DNA of 64,000 bases from contig NC_053390.1 in NCBI RefSeq assembly GCF_905171765.1, positions 509,691,444 through 509,755,443 of the forward strand, in the 5' to 3' direction. Below, piece after piece: positions 30,834 to 40,561 of the stretch; position 1 is the first letter of the stretch; every line of letters starts with the position of its first letter. This DNA is from Bufo bufo (taxonomy: Eukaryota; Chordata; Amphibia; Anura; Bufonidae). The notes under the pieces are model-generated. The model was given only the letters and a program-made list of their open reading frames with translations, was not told where the DNA came from and did no database searches. Made by a program: the position numbers and the translations under genes.

Positions 30834-33517
30834 CCCCTTAAGGACCAGGCTCATTTTCACCTAAAGGACCAGGCCATTTTTTGCTAATCTGACCAGTGTC
30901 GCTTTATGTGGTGATAACTTTAAAACGCTTTGACTTATCCAGGCCATTCTGAGAATGTTTTTTCGTCACATATTGTACTTCATGACACTGGTAAAATGGA
31001 GTAAAAAAAAAAACATTTTTATTTATAAAAAAATACCAAATTTACCAAAAATTTCAATTTCTCTACTTCTATAATACATAGTAATACCTCCAAAAATAGT
31101 TATTACTTTACATTCCCCATATGTCTACTTCATGTTTGGATCATTTTGGGAATGATATTTTATTTTTTGGGGATGTTACAAGGCTTAGAAGTTTAGAAGC
31201 AAATCTTGAAATTTTTCAGAAATTTTCAAAAACCCACTTTTTAAGGACCAGTTCAGGTCTGAAGTCACTTTGTGAGGCTTACATAATAGAAACCACCCGA
31301 AAATGACTCCATTTTAGAAACTACACCCCTCAAGGTATTCAAAACTTATTTTACAAACATTGTTAACCCTTTAGGTGTTCCACAAGAATTAATGGAAAAT
31401 AGAGATACAATTTAAAAATTTCACTTTTTTGGCAGATTTTCCATTTTAATATTTTTTTCCAGTTACAAAGTAAGGGTTAACAGCCAAACCAAACTCAATA
31501 TTTATGGCCCTGATTCTTTAGTTTACAGAAACACCCCATATGTAGTCGTAAACTGCTGTACGGGCACGAAGCAGGGCGCAGAAGGAAAGGAATGCCATAC
31601 GGTTTTTGGAAGGCAGATTTTGCTGGACTGGTTTTTTCACACCATGTCCCATTTGAATCCCCCCTGATGCACCCCTAGAGTAGGAACTCCGAAAAAGTGA
31701 CCCCATTTTAGAAACTACACCCCTCAAGGTATTCAAAACTGATTTTACAAACTTTTTTAACCCTTTAGGTGTTCCACAAGAGTTAATGGAAAATAGAGAT
31801 GACATTTCAGAACTTCACTTTTTTGGCAGATTTTCCATTTTAATCAATTTTTTCCAGTTACAAAGCAAGGGTTAACAGCCAAACAAAACTTTATATTTAT
31901 GGCCCTGATTTTGTAGTTTACAGAAACACCTCATATGTGGTCGTAAACTGCTGTACAGGGAAAACAGCAGGGCGCAGAAGGAAAGGCATGCCATAGGGTT
32001 TTTGGAAGGCAGATTTTGCTGGACTGGTTTTTTGATACCATTTCCCATTTGAAGCCCCCCTGATGCACAGCTAGAAAAGAAACTCCAAAAAAGTGACCCC
32101 ATTTTGACATAATTACATATGATTTTTAGTTGCTCTACATTACACTTTTTGTGAGGCAAGGTAGAGAAATAGCTGTTTTGGCACCGTTTTATTTTTTTTG
32201 TTATTTACAACATTCATATGACAGGTTAGATCATGTGGTATTTTTATAGAGCAGGTTGTCACGGACGCGGCGATACCTAATATGTATACAATTTTTTTAT
32301 TTATGTAAGTTTTACACAATGATTTCATTTTTGAAACAAAAAAAATCATGTTTTAGTGTTTCCATAGTCTGAGAGCCATAGTTTTTTCAGCTTTTGGGCG
32401 ATAATCTTGGGTAGGGTATGATTTTTGCGGGATGAGATGACGGTTTGATTGGCACTATTTTGGGGTGCGTATGACTTTTTGATCGCTTGTTATTACACTT
32501 TTTGTGATGTAAGGTGACAAAAAATGGGTTTTTTTACACCGTTTTTTTTTTTTCTTTATGGTGTTCACCTGAGGGATTAGGTCATGTGATATTTTTATAG
32601 AGCAGGTTATTACGGACGCTGTGATACCTAATATGTATACTTTTTTTTTAAGTCTTAAGTCTTACACAATAACAGCATTTTTAAAACAAAAAAAATTATG
32701 TTTCAGTGTCTCCATATTCTGAGCCATAGTTTTTTTTATTTTTTGGGCGATTGTCTTAGGTAGGGGCTCATTTTTTGAGGGATGAGGTGACGGTTAGATT
32801 GGTACTATGTTGGTGGGCATACGCCTTTTTGATCGCTTACTGTTGTACTTTTTGTGATGTAAGGTGACAAAAAATTGGTTTATTTAGCACAGTTTTTTTT
32901 TTTTTTTTTTTTTTACGGTGTTCATCTGAGGGGTTAGGTAATGTGATATGTTTATAGAGCTGGTCGATACGGATGTGGTGATACCTAATATGTCAACTTT
33001 TGATTTCCCCTATTATTTACCCAATTTTTTCTTACTTTATTTGGGGGAAATTACTTTTTTTTTTTCCACTTTGGGACTTCAACTTTTGGGGGTCTAATCC
33101 CCTTTATAATGCATTCCAATACTTCTGTATTGGAATGCATTGGCTGTATGAGTAATACAGTGTGTATTACTCATACAGCTTCCGGCCTGTGAGATACAGG
33201 GGGCTGAATCTCACAGGCTTGTCACAGGAAGGCCTTCCATGCCATCAGGTCCCCCCTACAGCCCCACGGGGACCCGATGGCACCGCCGCCCGTCGCTGCG
33301 GCACCATGTAAAAGCCACAAACCGCAGGTCTGAAAATGCGCGGGACCCCCAGCGCATTTTCCCCGTGTGCCTGCTCAATGATTTGAGCAGGCACCCAGTT
33401 CCGATCACCACCCGCCACGCGGCTATGATCGGAAATACATAGGACTTACAGGTATGCCCTGTGTCCTTAAGTACCAGGACATCAGGGCGTACCTGTAAGC
33501 CCTATGTCCCAAACAGG
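30834..33517 (+). mobile_element. piggyBac-like non-autonomous element, complete
   Basis: About 2.68 kb flanked by TTAA at 30830-30833 and 33518-33521. Ends are CCCCTTAAGGACC and, inverted, CCTGTTTGGGAC. A subterminal palindrome near the right end pairs CATAGGACTTACAGGTATGC with its inverse (about 33438-33510). The interior holds a roughly 420-bp tandem unit (AAACTACACCCCTCAAGG, then TTAGGTGTTCCACAAGA) at about 31310 and 31725, and later degenerate units (TAATATGTATAC, TTTTTGTGATGTAAGG). No transposase is encoded. Confidence 0.75.
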
Positions 33518-33521
33518 TTAA

Positions 33522-33846
33522 AGAGGTTCTCCGCGTTTCCAATATTGATGACCTATTCTCAGGATAGGTCATCAATATCAGATCGGCGGGGGCCGACTGC
33601 CAGCACCCCTGCTGATAAGTGGTATGAAGAAAAAGCATCAGTCTTACAAACAGTGTTCTCTTCACTGTTTACCTGCTCGCCGTCGCCTGTTGCGAGCAGT
33701 GTATTTACAGTTCCACCGTCTTATTCACTTCAATGTGATGTGTCTATCTTATTCACTTAAGCGCTGCCTTCTCTTCATACAGCTGATCGGCGTGAGTTCC
33801 AGTAGTCAGGCACCGGCTTATGTGATATTGATGACCTATCATCAGG
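33522..33846 (+). mobile_element. Foldback MITE, right end lost
   Basis: Starts with AAGAGGTTCTCC directly after the TTAA shared with the piggyBac-like element. It contains the palindrome TTGATGACCTATTCTCAGG / ATAGGTCATCAA and then GATCGGCGGGGG. The right arm is recognisable at about 33780-33846 (GCTGATCGGCG, GATATTGATGACCTATCATC) but lacks the outer terminus. The design resembles the MITE at 5652-6054. Confidence 0.7.
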
Positions 33847-34150
33847 TAATGCACCAAGAAGAAGTTGTTGGAATCAAATGAAACTTTGTATGTGTGAATG
33901 TAATGATGATATATGTCAGTGAGTACAAAATTAGGGCAAAAATGATATGTTTATTGGGGAAAACTGTACAATTGAAAAATTTGCCGACAGATGTTGCAGC
34001 TGGGCCTGTAGCTCCTGAACATTTGTAGGTTGCCAAAGCTGGCATCACAGCTGGTCACATAAATTCTCAATTGGTGATAAATCTGTTGACCAGGCAAGTC
34101 AAGGAAGTGTTGCAATCTGGTAAAGGCATTCCTGGGAAAACTTTTCTATA
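33847..34150 (-). pseudogene. Tc1/mariner transposase scrap
   Basis: The complement reads, in one frame, QIATLP, a stop, LAWSTDLSPIENLCDQL. This corresponds to the SPDLSPIENLWD block that contains the catalytic E of Tc1/mariner transposases. Only the C-terminal part remains, with stops. No inverted repeats were found. Confidence 0.65.
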
Positions 34151-34479
34151 TGCAAGTAGCTGATTACATAGTTTCATAATTAATACGGTAGAAAAAATAC
34201 ATAAGTCCATCAAGTTCAACCAAGGGATAGGTGAGGATGCGAATTTTAGAAAAGGGGAGTGAGACCCAGACTTCTAAACATTTAAATAAGTAGGGATGTC
34301 CCGATACCATTTTTTTAAGACTGAGTACGAGTACCGATACTTTTATTTAAGTACTCACCGATACCAATTACTGATACTAATTTTAACAATAAAATACACA
34401 CACATGTATTTTCTGACCACTGACCAACCAAAAGGCCCAAAAACAGAACTATAACATTCCAAGGAGACATTACACTGAA

Positions 34480-35157
34480 TGGGCGCCACAAAGAGACATT
34501 ATACTGTATGGGGCAGCCACAAAGAGACATTATACTGTATGGGGCAGCCACAAGGAGACGTTATACTGTATGGGGGCAGCTACAAGGAGACGTTATACTG
34601 TATGGGGGCAGCTACAAGGAGACGTTATACTGTATGGGGGCAGCCACAAGGAGACGTTATACTGTATGGGGGCAGCTACAAGGAGACGTTATACTGTATG
34701 GGGGCAGCTAAAAGGAGACATTATACTGTATGGGGGCAGCTACAAGGAGACGTTATACTGTATGGGGGCAGCTACAAGGAGACGTTATACTGTATGGGGG
34801 CAGACACAAGGAGACGTTATACTGTATGGGGGCAGCTACAAGGAGACATTATACTGTATGGGGGCAGCTACAAGGAGACGTTATACTGTATGGGGGCAGC
34901 CACAAGAAGACGTTATGCTGTATGGGGGCAGCTACAAGGAGACATTATGCTGTATGGGGGCAGGTACAAGGAGACGTTATACTGTATGGGGGGCAGCTAC
35001 AAGGAGATGTTATACTGTATGGGGGCAGCCACAAGGAGACGTTATACTGTATGGGGGGCAGCCACAAGGAGACGTTATACTGTATGGGGGCAGCCACAAG
35101 GAGATGTTATACTGTATGGGGGCAGCTACAAGGAGACATTATACTGTATGGGGGCCA
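34480..35157 (+). repeat. 32-bp minisatellite, about 21 units
   Basis: Unit GGGGGCAGCTACAAGGAGAC followed by GTTATACTGTAT. The period is not a multiple of three and the unit lacks stops in all three + frames, which yields three overlapping frames of 67-250 codons. These are not genes. Confidence 0.97.
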
Positions 35158-35267
35158 CAAGGAGTCGGCTCTCAAGTGAACCGAAGGTCAGGAGGGACTC
35201 GCTCCTGGCAAACACAGCTCTGCTGCAGTGAATGCAGTGGAGCAGACTGTGATGTAATTACAATGTA

Positions 35268-35572
35268 TAGTTATTGCAGGGACTCAGAGAATCGTCTGAG
35301 AGTTTATTAGTTAAAAGAATCTAATGAGTCAGAGACGTGTCACCGAGTCCCTACCAGACTTCCTGCTCTGCTACATGCACCCTGTACACACACAGCTTCA
35401 CTACATGCTATGCTAATAATGCCCCCCCCCCCCTTCCCCCCGGATGGACTTACAGGGAGCCGCAGAGCAAGAAGCCTGGCAGGGACTCGGTGACACAGTC
35501 TGTGACTCATTCGATTCTTTTAACTAATAAACTCTCAGACGATTCTCTGAGTCCCTGCACTGTGAGTAAGTG
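35268..35572. repeat. Inverted repeat inside the hAT element
   Basis: Arms of about 85 bp: GGGACTCAGAGAATCGTCTG then AGAGTTTATTAGTTAAAAGA (about 35279-35360) pair with the inverse copy at about 35484-35560. The spacer is about 120 bp and includes a C-rich run at 35421-35440. Confidence 0.85.
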
Positions 35573-35990
35573 CTGGTTGCCTCTGATTGGTTGGAGGGCG
35601 GGAGGGGCGGGGCTAGCTTCCACTGTAGGCTCCTATTACACTGCCTGCTGCTGCCTCTGAAGCTGTATTTGCTGTGCGAGATGCAGGGGCAGGCCGCGGA
35701 CGGACACAGACACATTTAGAAGCGGCGCACAGGTATCGGCAGTGGTATCGGGGACATTTGCACGAGTACATGTACTCGTGCAAATGTCCGGTATCGGTCC
35801 CGATACCGATACTGGTATCGGTATCGGGACATCCCTATAAATAAGCATCAATTATACTATTAAGAAATCATCTAAGCCCTGTTTAAAAATACCCATTGTA
35901 CCTGCTGTGACCATGTCCTGAGTTGGACTATTCCCAGAGTGCACCGCCAATGAGGCGAGAGTGCACCGCCAATAAGGCGAGGTGAGGCGA

Positions 35991-36111
35991 TTGCTTCAGG
36001 CAACACCAGGTAGGGGCAAGAGGGGGGCAGCAGAAAGACCATGAGTAATGAGCACTTTCATTGTGGAAACGCTCATCTCTACATATTCAACTGCATTGCT
36101 TTACTACAGAA
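35991..36111. other. Short unassigned segment
   Basis: No feature supported. Just upstream, GTGCACCGCCAATRAGGCGAG occurs twice in tandem (about 35939-35982). Confidence 0.4.
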
Positions 36112-36736
36112 TTAGTGATGAGAGGCAGGGGCAATATTCGATTTCGCAAATATATGGGAGAATATTCCCCATATGTTCGTGAATTCGCTATCTTCGTACA
36201 CTATTTTTTTACATTGCGAAAATCGCAATATAAAATTAGCCTAATGCGCATACGCAAAATGAGCATGGCTTAATTGTGCAACTGGTTTCAAACTACCCGA
36301 AGTTAGATGGGAAGCAATTTTCGTGACAGTGAGGAAGAACTCTTGATCACTGTAAGTAATTTGACATTGCAGCAGTGTATTTGATTACATTTCACATGCA
36401 TGTCAGAACAATCGCTTTATATGCAGATAGAGTGTTATAAAATATTCGTGATTGCAAAAATCGCCACTTATGGTGCAAATTTTTTTTCACAATACATACA
36501 ACGTCATATTTTATCAGGTCTAAGTAGATATTAAGGATTGGAGCACTAGTTATTGTTGTGACATCACAGAACTATGTCTGTAGCATGTATGTATGGACAG
36601 CAGATAAATATCTCTCACATGCACATTGCACATCCATTTTCCTGCCGAACACTATATACCCCCCCACACACACACAAACACAGTCTCAGGACTCAGGAGA
36701 AGATTTCTTTGTATTACCGCCAGTATTTGCTGGGTA
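36112..36736 (+). mobile_element. hAT-like MITE, partial
   Basis: Begins TTAGTGATGAGAGG followed by CAATATTCGATTTCGCAAAT, the style of amphibian hAT ends. Further ATTCGTGAATTCGC and ATTGCGAAAATCGCAA palindromic blocks follow. The right end was not identified, and the last part (CACACACACACAAACAC) may be unrelated. Confidence 0.45.
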
Positions 36737-36744
36737 ATTTAGAG

Positions 36745-37487
36745 CAGGCATGTCCAAAGTCCGGCCCGCGGGCCAATTGCGGCCTGCGTTCCGGACTGAT
36801 AAGGCCCTACAGATAAGTTGCCCAAATGTAGATCTAACGGCCCCCCATTGAGTCCCCGAGCGCCGCTCAGGACTCCTGGGATCTTTCGCCACGGGACTTG
36901 ATGTCATCAGCCGGAGCAGGGAGAAGAAAAACCCAAATCTCGCGACGTCCGAGATCTCGCGAGATTTGACAAGGGCGGCCATTAAGGGCTTCTGCCTACC
37001 AAACACCTTGACAAGGAGTAGTAACTGCACAGACAACACACTGACAGGCAGGCAGGGCTGTGCAGGCAAGTTTTTTTTTCAATTGAGATAAATACATTGT
37101 AAAATCTCAGTTAATGTCAGTTGGTTTAAATCAGTTCTAAATATATTTGAACACATGTATATTTGGTGTTATGTTCCTGTTCACATTTTTTTAACGTAAA
37201 AGTTGACAGACAACCTTTATTACTTTGTGTAATGTACTTGACAATGTTCCTGACATATTTCAGCTTCCTGTTTTTTTTATATTAAAGGCAGAGTGATTTA
37301 ACACCTGTTTAGATTTGTCATCCAAGTCACAAAATGATAAGTATGCCGTTTTCAATAAACTTTGCATAAAATAGTTAATTTGCATTTAATTTTAATGGTT
37401 CAAAGAATGTCAGGCAAAATGGTCGGCCCTCGTACATGTTCACTTAATCAAATTTGGCATTCTTCGAAAAAAGTTTGGACATCCCTG
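36745..37487. mobile_element. hAT MITE, TSD ATTTAGAG
   Basis: 743 bp with ends CAGGCATGTCCAAA and TTTGGACATCCCTG, flanked by ATTTAGAG at 36737-36744 and 37488-37495. The ends resemble Charlie-type hAT termini, and the 8-bp duplication fits. No coding capacity. Confidence 0.92.
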
Positions 37488-37745
37488 ATTTAGAGTTACA
37501 CCAAGGGGAAGAGAACTACCGTACCATCACTTCACTAGACAGGTACATCTCTGCTCAGCTGGCCAATATGCGATTGCTCAGACCCCACACACATACAATC
37601 GCAATACAATCCGATCTTATAACAGTAACATTAAATCTAATATTTCCCCTTCAAAGACTTAAATACTTTTTGATGTTTTGTTGAGGACATTATTTTCAAT
37701 ACTTGTATTTAAAAAAATTGGGATTATTGTGTCTTTATCCTGCAG

Positions 37746-37938
37746 CGCATATTGGAGCGGGGCTACGACCGGACCCGGGTCCAGGCTGAGAAGGAGGCCA
37801 TTGTCCATGAGATCCGTTCCGAGCTCAAGAGGAGGTTTAAGGCCAATCCCCCGAAGATGGCCATATAAAAAGAATGGTCAGATCTGAAGCGTCGGAACTC
37901 GGAGCGGATCAGAGAGATCCGTGATAAAACATGCCCAG
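37746..37938 (+). pseudogene. Exon-like fragment, Myb/SANT-like C-terminal part
   Basis: A 193-nt block bounded by TTTATCCTGCAG (acceptor-like) and CAG/GTACAATG (donor-like). Base composition is markedly more G+C rich than its flanks. The first frame reads AEKEAIVHEIRSELKRRF, then a TAA (37866-37868), then KEWSDLKRRNSERIREIRD. The WSDLKRR segment is typical of Myb/SANT-like (MSANTD or Harbinger-associated) DNA-binding proteins. The in-frame stop argues against a working exon. It could be a retained piece of a host gene or of a Harbinger element. Confidence 0.45.
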
Positions 37939-37985
37939 GTACAATGCTTACATTACTTTTGTATCTCTCGCCAACACTCTGTAAT

Positions 37986-39001
37986 GTATATATGTTGCAG
38001 GGAAATGATGAAAATGGAGATTTGATTAAATCCCTAAGGGAAATGATGAAAATGGAGATTTGAATGCTGCAAAACACCTGAAAAGATCAGCTGAAAAAAT
38101 GAAAGAAGTTTCTTTGAAGAAATTTAAAGACGCGTTAGTGGATTCCACAGTTTTGGTAGATAGAGGCCCATTAGATGGAAATAATATTGTGGGGATCGTA
38201 TTTGATATAAAAAAGAATTTATACCAAATTGGTACCTCATTTGGAATAATAAAAGATTGGCTACCTAGAGACATTCTTCAAATAGCTACTACAACATTTA
38301 CCGAAACAGTTCCCCGAACTAACCTAAGACTGCGTGAGATTGCAGGAAAATTATCCTTATTTGGAGGTCAAGGATTTAAGAAGTGTTCTTGTGAACAATC
38401 CAAAATACAATGTAAAACAAACAGACGTGCCTGTAAAAAAAGTAACGTACTTTGTAACTCGAGATGCCACAAATCAACAATGTGTTTTAATAAAAATTAA
38501 TGAACATTATTATTTATTAATTACATTCACTAAAAATGTTTAAAATTTCACTAAAAATATCCTTTTTGTTTTTAAAAATATCAGCTTAAGTACCTTTTTC
38601 TTACAATATTATTTCATATTATTAATATATTATCAAAAATATTAAACTTTTCACTACAACAGTTAAGGGATTTGATGATCAAATGACTTACTTTCTTTAA
38701 TATTTTGTGTTTAAATGACTATTGTTGTAGTACCTACTCTACATTTATTAATGCATGGTTTACTAAATAAATACTTTTAATATCTAAACAATATTATTTC
38801 ATATTATTATTATATTATCAAAAATATTAAACTTTTTACTAAAACAGTTAAGAGATTTGATGATCAAATCACTTACTTTCTTTAGGGAACATCATCTTCC
38901 GTGAATTGATCATCTCCCTTAAGGATTTGATCAAATCTCCATTTTCATGTTAGGGATTTGATCAAATCTCCATTTTCATCATTTCCCTGCGACATATATA
39001 T
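37986..39001 (+). mobile_element. Inverted-repeat unit with a cysteine-rich ORF
   Basis: Left end TATATATGTTGCAGGGAAAT (37986-38005) is mirrored at 38981-39001. Inner sequence GATGAAAATGGAGATTTGAT is duplicated in tandem at both ends. The unit is about 1.0 kb and holds the ORF 38060-38500, plus two direct copies of about 95 bp (about 38603-38705 and 38793-38884, both ending GATTTGATGATCAAAT). No clear target duplication is seen (TA or 4 bp possible). The ends could also be an inverted copy of a splice acceptor and exon start. Confidence 0.5.
38060..38500 (+). CDS. KRBA2-like integrase-family C-terminal, Cys-rich tail
   Basis: About 146 codons, and the frame is open a little further upstream (GNDENGDLNAAKHL). 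It has SAEKMKEVSLKKFKDALVDS, then a small beta-rich segment with VDRGPLDGNNIVGIVFD and YQIGTSFGIIKDWL. It ends in a cysteine-rich tail, KKCSCEQSKIQCKTNRRACK then NVLCNSRCHKSTMCFN. That order, with the C-x-C...CNSRCH...C-N tail, is what I recognise from the C-terminus of KRBA2-like proteins derived from Ginger/gypsy-type integrases. The catalytic integrase core is absent. It may be the last exon of such a transposase or of a domesticated gene. No promoter or polyadenylation signal was sought beyond AATAAA near 38491. Confidence 0.45.
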   Translation: MNAAKHLKRSAEKMKEVSLKKFKDALVDSTVLVDRGPLDGNNIVGIVFDIKKNLYQIGTSFGIIKDWLPRDILQIATTTFTETVPRTNLRLREIAGKLSLFGGQGFKKCSCEQSKIQCKTNRRACKKSNVLCNSRCHKSTMCFNKN

Positions 39002-39100
39002 GGACAGCATAACCTATCACACTACCTAACACTCTGCACTGGAACCTCTCAGCTACACTATATAAGGATCTAACCTACACTGACTATCTCCCACTATCTG

Positions 39101-39106
<6 letters not shown>

Positions 39107-39135
<29 letters not shown>
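39107..39135. repeat. (TA)n microsatellite
   Basis: Alternating TA run used as target by the Tc1 element at 39136. The run continues on its other side at 40181-40199. Confidence 0.9.
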
Positions 39136-39138
<3 letters not shown>

Positions 39139-40180
39139 TCACCTAAAGAATTATTAGGAACACCTGTTCTATTTCTCATTAATGCAATTATCTAGTCAAC
39201 CAATCACATGGCAGTTGCTTCAATGCATTTAGGGGGGTGGTCCTGGTCAAGACAATCTCCTGAACTCCAAACTGAATGTCAGAATGGGAAAGAAAGGTGA
39301 TTTAAGCAATTTTGAGCATGGCATGGTTGTTGGTGCCAGGCGGGCTGGTCTGAGTATTTCACAATCTGCTCAGTTACTGGGATTTTCACGCACAACCATT
39401 TCTAGGGTTTACAAAGAATGGTGTGAGAAAAACATCCAGTATGCGGCAGTCCTGTGGGCAAAAATGCCTTGTGGATGCTAGAGGTCAGAGGAGAATGGGC
39501 CGACTGATTCAAGCTGATAGAAGAGCAACGTTGACTGAAATAACCACTCGTTACAACCGAGGTATGCAGCAAAGCATTTGTGAAGCCACAACATGCACAA
39601 CCTTGAGGCGGATGGGCTACAACAGCAGAAGACCCCACCGGGTACCACTCATCTCCACTACAAAGAGGAAAAAGAGGCTACAATTTGCACGAGCTCACCA
39701 AAATTGGACTGTTGAAGACTGGAAAAATGTTGCCTGGTCTGATGAGTCTCGATTTCTGTTGAGACATTCAAATGGTAGAGTCCGAATTTGGCGTAAACAG
39801 AATGAGAACATGTATCCATCCTCTGATGGCTACTTCCAGCAGGATAATGCACCATGTCACAAAGCTCGAATCATTTCAAATTGGTTTCTTGAACATGACA
39901 ATGAGTTCACTGTACTAAAATGGCCCCCACAGTCACCAGATCTCAACCCAATAGAGCATCTTTGGGATGTGGTGGAACGGGAGCTTCGTGCCCTGGATGT
40001 GCATCCCTCAAATCTCCATCAACTGCAAGATGCTATCCTATCAATATGGGCCAACATTTCTAAAGAATGCTATCAGCACCTTGTTGAATCAATGGCACGT
40101 AGAATTAAGGCAGTTCTGAAGGCAAAAGGGGGTCCAACACCGTATTAGTATGGTGTTCCTAATAATTCTTTAGGTGAGTG
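39136..40180 (+). mobile_element. Tc1-like element A
   Basis: 1045 bp with inverted ends CACTCACCTAAAGAATTATT / AATAATTCTTTAGGTGAGTG flanked by TA on each side, inserted in a TA microsatellite. It is shorter than usual because the transposase gene lost an internal segment. Confidence 0.93.
39284..40148 (+). pseudogene. Tc1 transposase A, frameshifted and internally deleted
   Basis: Starts MGKKGDLSNFEHGMVVGARR with the first helix-turn-helix (SQSAQLLGFSRTTISRVYK). A frameshift near 39430 moves the rest into the 39423-40148 frame (LIQADRRATLTEITTRYNRG, VAWSDESRFLLRHSNGRVRI). After WRKQNENM the sequence jumps to YPSSDGYFQQDNAPCHKA, so several tens of residues between the first and second catalytic aspartates are missing compared with family proteins. 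The second D and the E (SPDLNPIEHLWD) remain and are separated by 36 residues. In intact relatives the enzyme cuts and pastes at TA. This copy is dead. Confidence 0.9.
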
Positions 40181-40297
40181 TATATATATATATATATATA
40201 CATAAAAAAAGGAAAGAAAAAACAGTGGCAGCACCGTCCCTGATGCAAGCTGGTGGGTGCAATGGCCCAATGCGGATTAAAGCCAATCCAAAAATAC

Positions 40298-40509
40298 AAA
40301 GTAGAAAGGATGGGCAGCACTCCAAAAAGTAAAAAATACTAAAAGTCTTTATTTACCCCAGTGGGACATGCGACGTTTCGGCTCTAGACAGGAGCTCTAG
40401 ACACTGCTTGAGGAAGGCTCCTGTCTAGAGCCGAAACGTTGCATGTCCCACTGGGGTAAATAAAGACTTTTTGTATTTTTTACTTTTTGGAGTGCTGCCC
40501 ATCCTTTCT

Positions 40510-40514
<5 letters not shown>
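40298..40514. repeat. Large palindrome of a PLE-type end
   Basis: Arms of about 97 bp (40298-40396 and 40418-40514) with a spacer of about 21 bp. The arms contain GTAGAAAGGATGGGCAGCAC, TTTATTTACCCCAGTGGGAC and the block GCTCTAGACAGGAGC. The right arm carries CGAAACGTTGC after the hammerhead-like stem. It could be two PLE ends joined tail to tail. No coding sequence. Confidence 0.85.
40407..40440 (+). ncRNA. Hammerhead-like motif in the palindrome
   Basis: CTTGAGGA (40407-40414), stem GGCTC/GAGCC (40416-40420 with 40428-40432, loop CTGTCTA), GAAA (40433-40436), CGTT. The order fits a hammerhead core, but the first block has an extra T and a U-to-G change. Likely a degenerate PLE ribozyme. Confidence 0.4.

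Positions 40515-40560
<46 letters not shown>
40515..40560. repeat. (TA)n microsatellite
   Basis: Run of TA repeats between the palindrome and Tc1 element B. Confidence 0.9.

Positions 40561-40561
<1 letters not shown>

Larger units (their letters stand above)
34291..35837. mobile_element. hAT non-autonomous element, TSD TAAATAAG
   Basis: 1547 bp with inverted ends TAGGGATGTCCCGATACC and GGTATCGGGACATCCCTA. It is flanked by TAAATAAG at 34283-34290 and 35838-35845, the 8-bp duplication typical of hAT. It contains a 32-bp minisatellite and an internal inverted repeat (35268-35572). No transposase is present. Confidence 0.92.
34155..35990 (-). pseudogene. CR1/L2-type LINE 3' end, split by a hAT element
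   Basis: Two pieces, 34155-34290 and 35838-35990. The right piece on the minus strand reads NSPTQDMVTAGTMGIFKQGLDD, matching the LPxxVVxAxTxxxFKxxLD tail of CR1/L2-like ORF2 proteins. The left piece (GTCCATCAAGTTCAACCAAG) is the 3' untranslated tail. The 8-bp duplication of the inserted hAT element joins the two pieces. Confidence 0.65.

Noticed and set aside
34479..35310. Overlapping ORFs of 149, 246 and 250 codons as a repeat protein
   Set aside because: They are three frames of a 32-bp minisatellite. All are open only because the unit has no stop in any frame and its length is not divisible by three.
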